Shown one piece after another: positions 30,172 to 40,355 of a stretch of DNA of 64,000 nucleotides. Below the pieces are notes generated by a model, which saw nothing but the letters and a program-made list of their open reading frames with translations, ran no database searches and had not been told where the DNA came from. Numbering within the stretch: the first letter of the stretch is position 1; every line of letters starts with the position of its first letter. Where the stretch lies: the NCBI RefSeq assembly GCF_008807015.1, contig NZ_CP031700.1, forward strand, positions 2,319,014 through 2,383,013. The letters run 5' to 3'. Source of the DNA: Neisseria zalophi. GTDB taxonomy: Bacteria > Pseudomonadota > Gammaproteobacteria > Burkholderiales > Neisseriaceae. The position numbers and the translations under genes are program-made.

Positions 30172-32874
30172 ATGCAGCTTCACATACTCAATCATCCCAA
30201 AGATGCCCCGCTGGCAGAAGATGTCGAGTTTTTGACACAATCGTTATTCAAACTGTTACACAATGAAACCACCGAAATCGTATTGGATGCCGTCAAAAAA
30301 CTGGCGGAGTCTAACGACAGCAGCCCTATTATCGAAGAAGTGCTGCCTTTGCTGAACGAAAACCAAGTCCAAAACCTGATTCTTGCCTGCAGTATGTTTT
30401 CGCAAATGCTCAATATTGCCGAAGACGTCCACCACGAACGCCGCCGCTTGGCACACGAACAGGCCGGCAGCCGTGCTGTAGCGGGCAGTTTGGCCGACAC
30501 TATCCGCAAGCTGCAAGAACATCAGATTGAGGCTGCCACGGTGCAACAACAACTCGACCACACCCACATTGCCGCCGTACTCACCGCACACCCGACCGAA
30601 GTCCAACGGCAGGCCACATTGAATTTCCACCGCCGTATCAGCGCCCTATTGCCAAAGCGGGAAAGTTGCAACAGTGCCGAAGCCTTGGCCGAACTTCAAC
30701 GCGAAGTCGATACCACCCTGTTGGCCTTATGGCAAACCAGCGAAACGCGTCATTACAAAATCACCGTCAACAACGAAATCAACAACGGCGCCTCGATTTT
30801 TCCACTCAGTTTTTTCCAAGCCCTACCCAAACTCTACCGCAGCATGGAAAAAGAATTTCAGACGGCCTATCCCAAAATCCGCGTGCCCGATATTCTGCAA
30901 ATCGGCGGCTGGATAGGCGGTGACCGCGACGGCAACCCTTTCGTTTCCGCCGATACTTTGCGCTATGCCTTTACCCAACATGCCGACACCGTTTTCCATT
31001 ATTACCGCCGCGAACTGGCCGCGCTGTATCACGACTTGCCGCTTTCCATCCGCCGCGTTGATGTAAGTGAAGCCCTGTTGGCGCTGTCCGCCCGCTCGCC
31101 CGATACCGAAATCGCCCATGAAGAAGAGCACTACCGCCGCGTCATCGCCTACATTATGGCGCGCCTGATTGCGCGCGGTCATGAAATCGGTTTAACACTG
31201 GGCTGCCGTTTCGGTTTATTAGAACCTTACCGCGATGCCGACGAATTTATCGCCGATTTGGAAATTCTCAGCCGCTCATTGCATGAAAACGGCAGCGGCA
31301 TGCTGGCAGACGCCCGTTTGGCGGATTTAATCCGCATGGCTTCCGTATTCGGCTTTTATATGATGCCGCTCGACCTGCGCCAACATGCCGCCAAGCATGG
31401 CGAAGTAGTGGCCGAATTGTTTCAAAAAGCCGGGTTAGAAGCCTACGAAACCTTATCGGAATCGGAAAAGCAAACGGTTTTATTGCGCGAACTACAACAC
31501 CAACGGCCGCTATACAGCCCCTATATCGATTACAGCGACCATACCCGCCACGAACTGGCCATTTTCCAAGAAGCCCGAAAAATCAAAAACGAATTGGGCG
31601 AACATGCCATCAACCAAAGCATTATTTCCAATTGCGAACAGCCTAGCGATTTACTGGCCTTGGCATTACTGCTGCAAGAAAGCGGCCTGCTCACACTGGA
31701 AAACGGCAAACCACACAGCCGCATCAATATCGTGCCGCTGTTTGAAACCATCGAAGCCTTAGAAAATGCCTGCTCGGTAATGAATACCCTATTCAGCCTG
31801 CCGTGGTATCGCGATTTATTATCCGGCCGCAACAACATTCAAGAAATTATGCTCGGCTATTCCGATAGTAATAAAGACGGCGGCTATGTCAGCAGCTCAT
31901 GGGGGCTTTATCAGGCCGAATTAGGCTTAGTCGAACTCTTCAAACAGCACGGCATCCGCATGCGCCTTTTCCACGGGCGCGGCGGCAGCGTCGGTCGCGG
32001 CGGCGGCCCCTCTTACCAAGCCATTCTGGCGCAACCGGCCGACAGCGTCGCCGGCCAGATACGCATTACCGAACAGGGCGAAGTGATTACCGCCAAATAC
32101 GCCGAACCCGGCAATGCCCGCCGCAACCTCGAAACACTGGTGGCCGCCACCCTCGAAGCCAGCCTGCTGCCGCAACACAAAATACCCGACAGCCAGCTAA
32201 TGCAGGCGCTTTCCGACAGTGCGTTTAAACACTATCGCGCCTTGATTACCCGTGACGGCTTTATCGACTACTTCCTGCAAACCAGCCCGATTCGGGAAAT
32301 CGCCTCCCTCAATCTCGGCAGCCGTCCGGCCAGCCGCAAAACCTTGGCGCGGATTCAGGATTTGCGCGCCATCCCGTGGGTATTCTCATGGACACAAAAC
32401 CGCCTGATGCTGCCCGCATGGTACGGCTTCGGCAGTGCGGTCGAAGAAGTTTGCCAAGCCGATCCGGGCCGTCTGAAAGATTTACAGCAACATGCACAAA
32501 GCGATCCGTTCTTCCAAGCCATGCTCTCGAATATGGAGCAAGTAATGGCCAAAACCGATTTAACACTGGCGGAAAACTACGCCGGCTTAAGCGAATCGCC
32601 CGAACAGGCAGCGGAAATTTTCGGCATGATCAAAACCGAATACCTCAAAAGCCGCCAAGCATTGCTGGATATTCTGCAAGCCGACGAACTGCTCCGCGAC
32701 AACCGCACCCTCGCACGCTCGCTGGCCTTGAGAATTCCCTACCTCAACGCCCTCGGCAGCCTGCAAATCGCATTGCTCAAGCGGCTGCGGCAAGACCCCG
32801 ACAACCCGCGTCTGCTGCAAATGGTACATCTCACCATTAACGGCGTTGCCCAAGGTTTGCGCAATACCGGCTAA
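30172..32874 (+). CDS. ppc: Phosphoenolpyruvate carboxylase
   Basis: A 900-residue enzyme that carboxylates PEP to oxaloacetate, replenishing the TCA cycle. Catalytic motifs are [13 protein letters not shown] near residue 136, [11 protein letters not shown] near 563, and the flexible loop [16 protein letters not shown] near 600. The C-terminal QGLRNTG, where the conserved final Gly contributes to allostery, is intact. Internal DUS copies occur near 30856 and 32469. A long DUS-pair terminator follows within 15 bases of the stop. Confidence 0.97.
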   Translation: MQLHILNHPKDAPLAEDVEFLTQSLFKLLHNETTEIVLDAVKKLAESNDSSPIIEEVLPLLNENQVQNLILACSMFSQMLNIAEDVHHERRRLAHEQAGSRAVAGSLADTIRKLQEHQIEAATVQQQLDHTHIAAVLTAHPTEVQRQATLNFHRRISALLPKRESCNSAEALAELQREVDTTLLALWQTSETRHYKITVNNEINNGASIFPLSFFQALPKLYRSMEKEFQTAYPKIRVPDILQIGGWIGGDRDGNPFVSADTLRYAFTQHADTVFHYYRRELAALYHDLPLSIRRVDVSEALLALSARSPDTEIAHEEEHYRRVIAYIMARLIARGHEIGLTLGCRFGLLEPYRDADEFIADLEILSRSLHENGSGMLADARLADLIRMASVFGFYMMPLDLRQHAAKHGEVVAELFQKAGLEAYETLSESEKQTVLLRELQHQRPLYSPYIDYSDHTRHELAIFQEARKIKNELGEHAINQSIISNCEQPSDLLALALLLQESGLLTLENGKPHSRINIVPLFETIEALENACSVMNTLFSLPWYRDLLSGRNNIQEIMLGYSDSNKDGGYVSSSWGLYQAELGLVELFKQHGIRMRLFHGRGGSVGRGGGPSYQAILAQPADSVAGQIRITEQGEVITAKYAEPGNARRNLETLVAATLEASLLPQHKIPDSQLMQALSDSAFKHYRALITRDGFIDYFLQTSPIREIASLNLGSRPASRKTLARIQDLRAIPWVFSWTQNRLMLPAWYGFGSAVEEVCQADPGRLKDLQQHAQSDPFFQAMLSNMEQVMAKTDLTLAENYAGLSESPEQAAEIFGMIKTEYLKSRQALLDILQADELLRDNRTLARSLALRIPYLNALGSLQIALLKRLRQDPDNPRLLQMVHLTINGVAQGLRNTG

Positions 32875-32888
32875 CGTATCCGCAACCG

Positions 32889-32940
32889 AATCAGGCCGTC
32901 TGAAAAGCCATTTATCCCTTTTCAGACGGCCTGATTTTTT
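32889..32940 (+). terminator. DUS-pair terminator after ppc
   Basis: AATCAGGCCGTCTGAAAAG (32889-32907) and its reverse complement (32918-32936) give a perfect 19-bp stem with a 10-base loop, followed by a T run. Confidence 0.9.
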
Positions 32941-33033
32941 ATACTTACCGTTATCGTATCAACCATACCTTTCAGACGGCCTCACCCACCGAAAACAGCC
33001 GAACAAGCCGTTTGGCGCTATAATTTACGTTTG

Positions 33034-33063
33034 AAATGTAGGTTCTGACTTCTACATTTTTCT
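33034..33063 (+). promoter_or_regulatory. Hairpin with T tail in the leader of the phosphatase gene
   Basis: AAATGTAG (33034-33041) and CTACATTT (33052-33059) form an 8-bp stem with a 10-base loop, followed by further T residues. A TATAAT lies at 33019-33024, so the hairpin could lie at the very start of the transcript, about 40 bases before the ATG at 33101. It could be an attenuator or an mRNA-stabilising 5' hairpin. No convincing -35 is seen. Confidence 0.35.
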
Positions 33064-33100
33064 ATTCCCGATAACGGATAACAACAAGAGAATCCACACC

Positions 33101-34150
33101 ATGCCCTACCGCTACCGACAACCCCTACCCGATACGCCGCTGGATATTATCGGCGACGTACACGGCGAGCTTGAACCGCTTCAAGCCCTGCTTCATCAGC
33201 TTGGCTACAACAGCGACGGCAGCCACCCGCAGGGTAGGAAAATCGTGTTTGTCGGCGACTTATGCGACCGCGGCCCCGACAGCCCTGCGGTTTTAAACTG
33301 GTTTTTCCAAGCGCATCAGGCCGGAAATGCCTTGATGGTACTCGGCAATCACGAGCTGAATTTATTGGTATCCGACCCCAAAGACGGCTCGGGTTGGTTT
33401 TTCCCCCAACGCGGTAACGCCGACACCGAACGCTACGCACCGTGGCACATTCTTCCCGATTCGGAAAAATCCGCACTCACCGACTGGTTGGCCGAACAGC
33501 CGCTCATCCTCGAACGGCACGACCTGCGCATTGTCCATGCCGCTTGGATAGCCCGAACCTTTCCGGTACTCGATGCCGCTTACGGCGAAAGCATTGTCGA
33601 ACAATACCGCCGCTTTGATGACGAACTGAAACAACAACTCCGAACCGCCGACTGGTATGCCGATTATCTCGACGAACAGCAACGCTATAAATCGCTGCTC
33701 GACGATGCCGACCACCTGCCGCCCGCCATGCCCGCTACGGCACAATACGAACTCAACCGCAGCCGCCTCCACCCCATCCGCGCCCTCACCAGCGGCATTG
33801 AGCACCTTGCCGCCAAGCCTTTCTATGCCGGCGGCCGTTGGCGTTTTACCGCCCGCTACGGCTGGTGGAACGACTATACCGACACCGTTCCGGTACTCAT
33901 CGGCCATTATTGGCGCAGCCGCTACCCGCAACCGCCCGCCCCCGACAGGGAAAATATCCTCCCTGCCGCCGGCAACGCATGGCACGGCGCGAACAATAAT
34001 GTGTTTTGTGTGGATTTTTCCATCGGCGCCCGTTGGCGCGACCGCAAACACGGCATACCGCCGCAACAATCCAAATTCTTTCTGGCCGCCTTACGCTGGC
34101 CGGAAAACGTGCTGGTATTCCACAACGGCGAGCGCGAACCCACCGTTTAA
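33101..34150 (+). CDS. Calcineurin-like metallophosphoesterase (ApaH/PrpE-like)
   Basis: A 349-residue cytosolic protein with the metallophosphatase motifs in order: GDVHG (residues 17-21), GDLCDRGPDS (about 50-59) and GNHEL (about 82-86), followed by RIVHAAW with a metal-ligand histidine. These form a di-metal site for hydrolysing phosphoesters, as in ApaH (diadenosine tetraphosphate) or bacterial PPP phosphatases. The remainder is unlike ApaH, with many tryptophans and a C-terminal domain of unknown role. The substrate is not known. orn follows 87 bases downstream. Confidence 0.78.
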   Translation: MPYRYRQPLPDTPLDIIGDVHGELEPLQALLHQLGYNSDGSHPQGRKIVFVGDLCDRGPDSPAVLNWFFQAHQAGNALMVLGNHELNLLVSDPKDGSGWFFPQRGNADTERYAPWHILPDSEKSALTDWLAEQPLILERHDLRIVHAAWIARTFPVLDAAYGESIVEQYRRFDDELKQQLRTADWYADYLDEQQRYKSLLDDADHLPPAMPATAQYELNRSRLHPIRALTSGIEHLAAKPFYAGGRWRFTARYGWWNDYTDTVPVLIGHYWRSRYPQPPAPDRENILPAAGNAWHGANNNVFCVDFSIGARWRDRKHGIPPQQSKFFLAALRWPENVLVFHNGEREPTV

Positions 34151-34166
34151 ACGCCTGTCTCAAATG

Positions 34167-34234
34167 TTCAGACGGCCTCCAAGCCATAAATCCTTTATAA
34201 TAAGCGCTGATTAAAATAGATAAGGCCGTCTGAA
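34167..34234. repeat. Inverted DUS pair just upstream of orn
   Basis: A reverse copy at 34167-34178 and a forward AGGCCGTCTGAA at 34223-34234 flank a 44-base loop. The second copy ends three bases before the orn start codon, occupying the place where a ribosome-binding site would be; no other Shine-Dalgarno sequence is seen for orn. Confidence 0.7.
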
Positions 34235-34237
34235 AAC

Positions 34238-34792
34238 ATGACTCAAAACGCAACCCATCTTTGTTGGCTCGATATGGAAATGACCGGGCTGAACCCCGAA
34301 ACCGACAAAATTATCGAAGTCGCCATGATTATTACCGATCAGGATTTAAACGTATTGGCACAATCGGAAGTGTATGCCATCCATCAAAGCGACGACATCC
34401 TGAACAATATGGACGCATGGAACACCGCTACCCACGCCCGCACGGGGCTGACGCAGCGGGTACGCGAATCGAAACACACCGAAGCCGAAGTCGAGCAAAA
34501 ACTATTGGACTTTATGGCAGAATGGATTCCCGCCCAAACCACCCCGATGTGCGGCAACACCATCCACCAAGACCGCCGTTTTATGGTGCGCTATATGCCT
34601 CGTCTTGAAACCTACTTCCATTACCGCAATCTGGATGTTTCCACTTTAAAAGAACTGGCACGCCGTTGGAATCCCGCCGTTTACAAAGGCGTGGTCAAAA
34701 AAGGCGCGCATCAGGCTTTAGACGATATTTTGGAAAGCATTGAAGAAATGCGCTATTACCGCGAACACTTCCTGCGGCTGCCGACGGCATAA
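34238..34792 (+). CDS. orn: Oligoribonuclease
   Basis: A 184-residue 3'-5' exonuclease of the DEDD family that degrades di- to penta-nucleotides, including pGpG. Motifs are [19 protein letters not shown] near residues 9-27 (ExoI), TIHQDRRFM with its aspartate (ExoII) and [13 protein letters not shown] (ExoIII). Length is standard. The initiator follows a DUS by three bases. pepN lies 76 bases downstream. Confidence 0.96.
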   Translation: MTQNATHLCWLDMEMTGLNPETDKIIEVAMIITDQDLNVLAQSEVYAIHQSDDILNNMDAWNTATHARTGLTQRVRESKHTEAEVEQKLLDFMAEWIPAQTTPMCGNTIHQDRRFMVRYMPRLETYFHYRNLDVSTLKELARRWNPAVYKGVVKKGAHQALDDILESIEEMRYYREHFLRLPTA

Positions 34793-34868
34793 ACCGACAG
34801 GCCGTCTGAAAACAACCGCCTGAAACAGCCCGATAACGATCTCACCGAATTTTATAAAAGAGCGCTTT

Positions 34869-37505
34869 ATGAGCAAAACCGTACATTATCTGAAAGACTA
34901 TCAGGCTCCGGCCTACACCGTTTCCCACACCGACCTGCATTTCGACATACAGGAACCCTACACCACCGTTCAAGCGGATTTGGCCGTTGTGCCGCAAAAC
35001 ATCGGCGCCCCGTTGGTATTGGACGGTTCCGCCGAATTGCTATCCGTCCGCATCAATGGCAACGACGTCAACGACTACACACTGGCCGACGAAAAGCTCA
35101 CCATAGCAAACGTGCCGCACGAAGCCTTTACCCTATCGGTAGCAACACGCATCAAGCCGTCTGAAAACAAATCGCTGATGGGATTGTATGCATCGGGTGG
35201 CAACCTATTTACCCAGTGCGAACCGGAAGGTTTTCGTAAAATCACGTTTTACCCCGACCGCCCCGATGTGATGTCGGTTTTCACCACCACCATCACTGCC
35301 GACGAAAGCCGCTACCCCGTTTTACTGTCCAACGGCAACAAAACCGACAGCGGCAAACTTTCAGACGGCCGCCATTGGGTAAAATGGTCGGATCCGTTTG
35401 CCAAACCCAGCTACCTGTTTGCCTTGGTAGCCGGCGATTTGGCCAAAACCAGCGACAGCTTCACCACCCGCAGCGGTAAAAAAGTCGCCATCGAATTCTA
35501 TACCGCCGCAGCCGACCAAAACAAAACCGGATTTGCCGTCGAATCACTGAAAAACGCCATGCGTTGGGACGAAACCCGCTTCGACCTCGAATACGATTTG
35601 GATATCTACATGGTTGTCGCCGTCGGCGACTTCAATATGGGCGCAATGGAAAACAAAGGCCTGAATATTTTCAACACCAAATACGTTTTGGCCGACAGCC
35701 GTACCGCCACCGATGCCGATTTTGCCGGTATCGAAAGCGTGATTGCCCACGAATATTTCCACAACTGGACAGGCAACCGCGTTACCTGCCGCGACTGGTT
35801 CCAACTTTCACTCAAAGAAGGGCTGACCGTTTTCCGAGATCAGGAATTCTCAGCCGACCGCGCCGGCATGCTGACCCGTATCGAAAACGTCGCCCTGTTG
35901 CGGCAGCACCAGTTCCCTGAAGATGCCGGCCCCACCGCCCACCCCGTCCGCCCCGCTTCTTACGAAGAAATGAACAACTTCTACACCATGACAGTTTATG
36001 AAAAAGGCGCGGAAGTGGTGCGCATGTACCACACTTTCTTAGGTGAAGCAGGCTTCCAAAAAGGCATGAAACTGTATTTCCAACGCCACGACGGCCAAGC
36101 CGTCACCTGCGACGACTTCCGCGCCGCCATGGCCGATGCCAACGGCTTTAACTTCGACCAATTCGCCTTATGGTACAGCCAAGCCGGCACTCCTGTTTTA
36201 GATGTTGCCACCGAAGCGCAAAATAACGGCGACTACCTTATCCGCATCAAACAACACATTCCCGCCACGCCGGATATGGCCGATAAAAAACCGATGATGA
36301 TACCGGTGAAAATCGCCCTCTTTAGCGCCGAAACCGACTCATTCGGCCAACCGGTCGCATTCGGATTGAACGACAGCGATGCCTTGCAAACCGAAACCGT
36401 TTTGCGCGTTACCGAAGCCGAACAAACATTCGTTTTAAAAGGCGTTAACCGCCAAGTCGTTCCCTCGCTACTGCGCGGTTTCTCCGCCCCCGTGCACCTC
36501 AACTACCCATACAGCGACGAAGATTTAAGCGTTTTATTGGCCGCCGACAACGATCCTTTTGCCCGTTGGGAAGCCGGACAAACCCTATACCGCCGCGCCA
36601 TTGCCGCCAATGAAACCGCTTTGGCACAAAAGCAACCGCTGCCGGAACACACTAAGCTCTTGCAGGCAGTCGAATATGTGTTAAAAGCGGATTTGGACGC
36701 CGGTTTCAAAGCCATGCTGTTAGGCATACCGCCCGAAGCCGAATTATGGGCCGACCGCGACGCTATCGATCCCTTGCGCATCCACCACGCCCGCGAAGCC
36801 CTGCTTGATATCATCGCCACCCGCTTCAAAGATTATTTTTACGCCCTCAATAGCGAAGGTGCGCAACATGAGCAACAAGCCGACCCGGCCACCCGCTACG
36901 AATACAGCCCCGAGCTGGCCGGCTGGCGCAGCTTGCGTAATGTCTGCCGCACTTTTGTCTTACGCGCCGATCCGGCACATATCGACATCGTCGCCGAACG
37001 CTATGCCGCTATGGCGCAAAACATGACCCACGAATGGGGCATCTTGTCAGCCGTCAACCACAACGAAAGCGATAAGCGCAATGAATTGCTGACCGCCTTT
37101 GCCCAAAAATTCAGCGAAGACGCTTTGGTGATGGACAAATATTTCATGCTCGTTGCCTCCAGCCGCCGCAGCGACACCCTCACCCAAGTTCAGACAGCCT
37201 TGCAACACCCCAAATTCAGTTTGGAAAACCCCAATAAAGCACGTTCGCTACTGGGCGCGTTCAGCCGCAACATCCCCCATTTCCATGCCGAAAACGGTTC
37301 GGGCTATGCCTTTATTGCCGATAAAGTGATGGAAATCGACCGCTTCAACCCGCAAGTTGCCGCCCGCTTGGTACAGGCCTTCAATATCTGCAACAAACTC
37401 GAACCTGTACGCCGGCAACACATGACGGAACAACTCAAACGGATTCAGGCACAACAAGGCTTATCGAAAGATACCGCCGAAATTGTCGGCAAAATCTTGG
37501 CTTAA
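34869..37505 (+). CDS. pepN: Aminopeptidase N
   Basis: An 878-residue M1 zinc metallopeptidase. The exopeptidase motif GAMENKG is near residue 257 and the zinc motif [13 protein letters not shown] near 294, with the third ligand glutamate in [14 protein letters not shown]. The C-terminal alpha-solenoid domain typical of bacterial PepN is complete. It removes N-terminal residues from peptides in the cytoplasm. Two DUS copies lie in the coding sequence. Its DUS-pair terminator (37525-37555) abuts an insertion sequence. Confidence 0.97.
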   Translation: MSKTVHYLKDYQAPAYTVSHTDLHFDIQEPYTTVQADLAVVPQNIGAPLVLDGSAELLSVRINGNDVNDYTLADEKLTIANVPHEAFTLSVATRIKPSENKSLMGLYASGGNLFTQCEPEGFRKITFYPDRPDVMSVFTTTITADESRYPVLLSNGNKTDSGKLSDGRHWVKWSDPFAKPSYLFALVAGDLAKTSDSFTTRSGKKVAIEFYTAAADQNKTGFAVESLKNAMRWDETRFDLEYDLDIYMVVAVGDFNMGAMENKGLNIFNTKYVLADSRTATDADFAGIESVIAHEYFHNWTGNRVTCRDWFQLSLKEGLTVFRDQEFSADRAGMLTRIENVALLRQHQFPEDAGPTAHPVRPASYEEMNNFYTMTVYEKGAEVVRMYHTFLGEAGFQKGMKLYFQRHDGQAVTCDDFRAAMADANGFNFDQFALWYSQAGTPVLDVATEAQNNGDYLIRIKQHIPATPDMADKKPMMIPVKIALFSAETDSFGQPVAFGLNDSDALQTETVLRVTEAEQTFVLKGVNRQVVPSLLRGFSAPVHLNYPYSDEDLSVLLAADNDPFARWEAGQTLYRRAIAANETALAQKQPLPEHTKLLQAVEYVLKADLDAGFKAMLLGIPPEAELWADRDAIDPLRIHHAREALLDIIATRFKDYFYALNSEGAQHEQQADPATRYEYSPELAGWRSLRNVCRTFVLRADPAHIDIVAERYAAMAQNMTHEWGILSAVNHNESDKRNELLTAFAQKFSEDALVMDKYFMLVASSRRSDTLTQVQTALQHPKFSLENPNKARSLLGAFSRNIPHFHAENGSGYAFIADKVMEIDRFNPQVAARLVQAFNICNKLEPVRRQHMTEQLKRIQAQQGLSKDTAEIVGKILA

Positions 37506-37524
37506 GCCGTTTGTAGAAACAATA

Positions 37525-37555
37525 AGGCCGTCTGAAAAAATCATTCAGACGGCCT
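37525..37555 (+). terminator. pepN DUS-pair terminator, disrupted downstream by an IS
   Basis: AGGCCGTCTGAA (37525-37536) and its reverse complement (37544-37555) form a 12-bp stem. The insertion sequence begins at the next base, so the sequence that followed the hairpin (now from 38755) has been moved about 1.2 kb away. Confidence 0.8.
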
Positions 37556-38754
37556 GAGACCTTTGCGAAATAGTCCTTCACCCGACAGCCGAACTCCAAA
37601 CACAGGATTTCGGCTGTTTTTGACCGCAATATCCCCTTTATTACTCCTCAGATGCCTAATTAATAGGCATCCGGCTGCCTTTTAGGCAGCAATAGGCGCA
37701 CGTAGCCTGTTGGCCGCCTTCAACAGGTTCAAACATATCGCTTTCAGATGACTTTGCGCCGCTACTTTCTCCAGCCCGAAGTAGGCTGCCCGGGCATAGC
37801 GGAATTTACGGTGCAGCGTACCGAAACTCTGTTCCACTACATAACGGGTTTTCGATAAATATTTGTTGCGGCGGGTTTGCGCTTCCGTCAGCGGACGGTT
37901 GCGATGGGATTTACTCATAATGCCGTCTTTCAGTTTATATTCTTCCAGATACTTTCTGTTTTCCGCACTGTCATAACCTTTATCCGCATAGACCGTTGTC
38001 TCTTTGGCAATGCCTGCCAATAAAGGCAACAGATGTTTGCACTCATGGGCATTGCCCGCTGTAATATGCAGCTTCTCAATGTAACCTTCCGCATCGGTAC
38101 GGGTGTGCTGCTTATAGCCTAATTGATGATGACCGTTCTTCTTCACCCAACGGGCATCTTTATCTTTGCTCGGTGTGGTTTGACCGGTTATCTCTCCTTC
38201 GCTATCAACCTCTATGGACTGACGTTGTTTACTGCCGGCCGTCTGAATAATCGTCGCATCAATAACGGCAGCCTGTGCCTTCTCTACCTTTAAGCCTTTC
38301 TCAGTCAGTTGGCGGTTAATCAAATCCAACAGTTCGGCCAAGGTATTATCTTGTGCTAACCAGTTGCGGTAACGGCAAAGGGTACTGTGATCGGGAATAT
38401 TCATCTCGTCAAAATGACAAAACAGGTTGAAATCAATACGGGTAATGAGACTGTGTTCGAGTTCGGGGTCGGAAAGGCTATGCCATTGGCCGAGTAAAAC
38501 GGCTTTAAACATAGCCAATAAGGGATAGGCGGGACGGCCGCGGTGATCTCTGATATAACGGGTTTTCTGACGATTCAGATACTGCTCTACCGGCTGCCAA
38601 TCAATTACCTGTTCGAGCTTTAATAAAGGAAAGCGGTCAATGTGTTTGGCAATCATGGCTTGGGCGGTTTGCTGAAAGAACGTACTCATGAGAAATCCCT
38701 TAAATATCTTTGGTGAAGAATTTAAGGGATTTTTAGGGTTTTTGCAAAGGTCTC
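37556..38754 (-). mobile_element. Complete IS5-family element, IS1106-like
   Basis: The element is 1199 bases long and bounded by GAGACCTTTGCGAAA (37556-37570) and its near-perfect inverse at 38740-38754 (one mismatch). The sequence GGCCT is repeated directly outside both ends (37551-37555 and 38755-38759), consistent with a target duplication within the DUS. Ends of the form GAGACCTTTGC are those I know from neisserial IS1106-type elements. One full-length transposase gene is inside. It appears intact and relatively recent. Confidence 0.88.
37682..38689 (-). CDS. IS5-family transposase
   Basis: A 335-residue DDE transposase with an N-terminal domain holding RGRPAYPLLAMFKAVLLGQW near residues 50-69 and catalytic residues in AVIDATIIQT, VYADKGYDSAENR and VVEQSFGTLHRKFRYARA. 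Length is full and no frameshift is seen, so it is probably active. The 10-base DUS core GCCGTCTGAA occurs inside the gene at 38238-38247, which could aid uptake of DNA carrying this element. Confidence 0.92.
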   Translation of the reverse strand: MSTFFQQTAQAMIAKHIDRFPLLKLEQVIDWQPVEQYLNRQKTRYIRDHRGRPAYPLLAMFKAVLLGQWHSLSDPELEHSLITRIDFNLFCHFDEMNIPDHSTLCRYRNWLAQDNTLAELLDLINRQLTEKGLKVEKAQAAVIDATIIQTAGSKQRQSIEVDSEGEITGQTTPSKDKDARWVKKNGHHQLGYKQHTRTDAEGYIEKLHITAGNAHECKHLLPLLAGIAKETTVYADKGYDSAENRKYLEEYKLKDGIMSKSHRNRPLTEAQTRRNKYLSKTRYVVEQSFGTLHRKFRYARAAYFGLEKVAAQSHLKAICLNLLKAANRLRAPIAA

Positions 38755-38777
38755 GGCCTTATTGTTTACTTCAAGAT

Positions 38778-39923
38778 TTAATTTTCAGGACGGCTTTCCG
38801 CAGCGGAATGAGCCGGTAATTCAGGTACGGTACGAGCCGAATCAGGCACCGAACCGGACAAGGTATTCAAGAATGCCACAATTTTATCCACTTCTTCTTG
38901 CGGCAACTGTTTACCTAATTGAGCTTCACCCATAATGCTGACCGCTTTATCCAACTCCCACACACTACCATCGTGGAAATAAGGATAAGTACGCGCCACA
39001 TTGCGCAAACCGGGTACACGGAAAACAAATTTGTCATTTTCCGCTTTCGTTACTTCAAAACGGCCTTCATCATGATTTTTACTTCCGGTAAACTGCCAAT
39101 AAGGCCCTTTCGCCAAACCGAATTTTTGGAACGAATTACCACCAAGCACCACACCTTGATGGCAGGCAATACAACCGTTATTAATAAATGACCGTACTCC
39201 TTCGCGCTCTTTCGGGCTCAAAGCATTGATATTGCCTTTCAAATAATCATCCCATCGGGTCGGCGTTAATAATGTACGCTCGAATGCAGCAATGGCATGT
39301 GTAATATTTTCGAACGATATCGCACCACCGTTATCGGCAAAGGCCTCTTTAAACATCGCCTGATATTCAGGAATAGCTGAGATTTTTTTCTCAACGGCTG
39401 CCTGATCGGCATTGGCCATTTCCACAGGATTCAACAGCGGACCACCAGCCTGCTCTTCCACCGTAGCGGCACGTCCGTCCCAGAACTGGCTGCCCAATAA
39501 AGCTGCGTTCAACACAGTGGGCGAATTACGTGCACCGAAACTGCCTTTATGGCCTTGGCTTGTCGGTAAAGCATCCACCCCGCCTGTGGCCAGATTATGG
39601 CAAGAGTTACAGCTTACGGTATTGCCGCGTGACAAACGTGGTTCATACCATAATTGATGCCCCAATTTAACCTGCGCTTCTGTAACCGGATGTGCTTTCT
39701 GCATTTCCGCAGCATCAGGCAAAGGTTGGAAAAGCGTTTGCGCCTGTTTCAATAATTCTTTATCTTCTTCCGATGCATTACTGTTATCAACAGATACGGC
39801 CGAAGCGGCAGGCGCAGAAGATGCTTCCTGAGGAGCAGTCGTTTCGGTAGCGTTATCGCCACAAGCAGAAAGTGCCAATAATACTGCAACAACAAAACTG
39901 CTTTTTTTCATTTTGGATTTCAT
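38778..39923 (-). CDS. ccp: Lipoprotein di-haem cytochrome c peroxidase
   Basis: A 381-residue protein with a lipoprotein signal (ALLALSAC-type lipobox, Cys21) followed by a low-complexity linker rich in Ala, Ser and Glu. Two haem c motifs are present, CNSCH at about 104-108 and CIACH at about 251-255. It reduces hydrogen peroxide in the periplasm with electrons from c-type cytochromes, and the lipid anchor is typical of Neisseria. The frame extends upstream to 40013; the ATG at 39923 has GGGGAA 6-7 bases before it. An FNR-like promoter lies about 60-110 bases upstream. Confidence 0.93.
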   Translation of the reverse strand: MKSKMKKSSFVVAVLLALSACGDNATETTAPQEASSAPAASAVSVDNSNASEEDKELLKQAQTLFQPLPDAAEMQKAHPVTEAQVKLGHQLWYEPRLSRGNTVSCNSCHNLATGGVDALPTSQGHKGSFGARNSPTVLNAALLGSQFWDGRAATVEEQAGGPLLNPVEMANADQAAVEKKISAIPEYQAMFKEAFADNGGAISFENITHAIAAFERTLLTPTRWDDYLKGNINALSPKEREGVRSFINNGCIACHQGVVLGGNSFQKFGLAKGPYWQFTGSKNHDEGRFEVTKAENDKFVFRVPGLRNVARTYPYFHDGSVWELDKAVSIMGEAQLGKQLPQEEVDKIVAFLNTLSGSVPDSARTVPELPAHSAAESRPEN

Positions 39924-40355
39924 GGTCGTTCCCCACACAAAAAAATGATTTTGATGATATATACTCAAAATACGTAAAACCTGATGGCAATATAAAGTAT
40001 TTACTCTTTTCACAACTTGCTTTAAATCAATATTTTTATTGTCATAACCATCAACAATAATATCGATTAAATTTATTAAAAGTATTATGTGACGGTATTT
40101 AAAGTAAAAAAGGAAACCATCTTAATTATCTAAGTCGTAATATGGTTTTTTAAGTCATCCGATAGCCCAAAATATTCTCACTCTCTGCCCATCATGTTTT
40201 CCTTTAAAAAATTTCCGGCCATTGCCCCTCACCATACATTTTTAAACCTCATCACGAACACCCAACATTCTTCCTAAACTTTAAAACCCGTGAACTTGCG
40301 CCATCAGCATGATTGTTTTAAAGTAAACAGCATTACATCTGCGAGAACACCAAAC
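39924..40355. other. Divergent intergenic region between ccp and gpsA
   Basis: This 432-base AT-rich region carries the ccp promoter with its FNR-like box (39989-40030). The part towards gpsA (40100-40350) holds no DUS. A long frame precedes the gpsA start but shows no sign of coding. No RNA gene is recognised. Confidence 0.55.
39989..40030 (-). promoter_or_regulatory. FNR-type class II promoter of ccp
   Basis: TTGCTTTAAATCAA at 40017-40030 differs in one position from the FNR consensus TTGATNNNNATCAA. On the minus strand, TATATT (39994-39989) is placed so that an FNR site centred at 40023.5 would be at -41.5 from a start near 39982. That is exactly the class II activation geometry. It fits known anaerobic FNR control of gonococcal ccp. 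Confidence 0.65.

Noticed and set aside
30256..30630. Long antisense frames within ppc, pepN and the phosphatase
   Set aside because: They mirror the codon pattern of the real genes on the opposite strand and have no ribosome-binding sites or family features.
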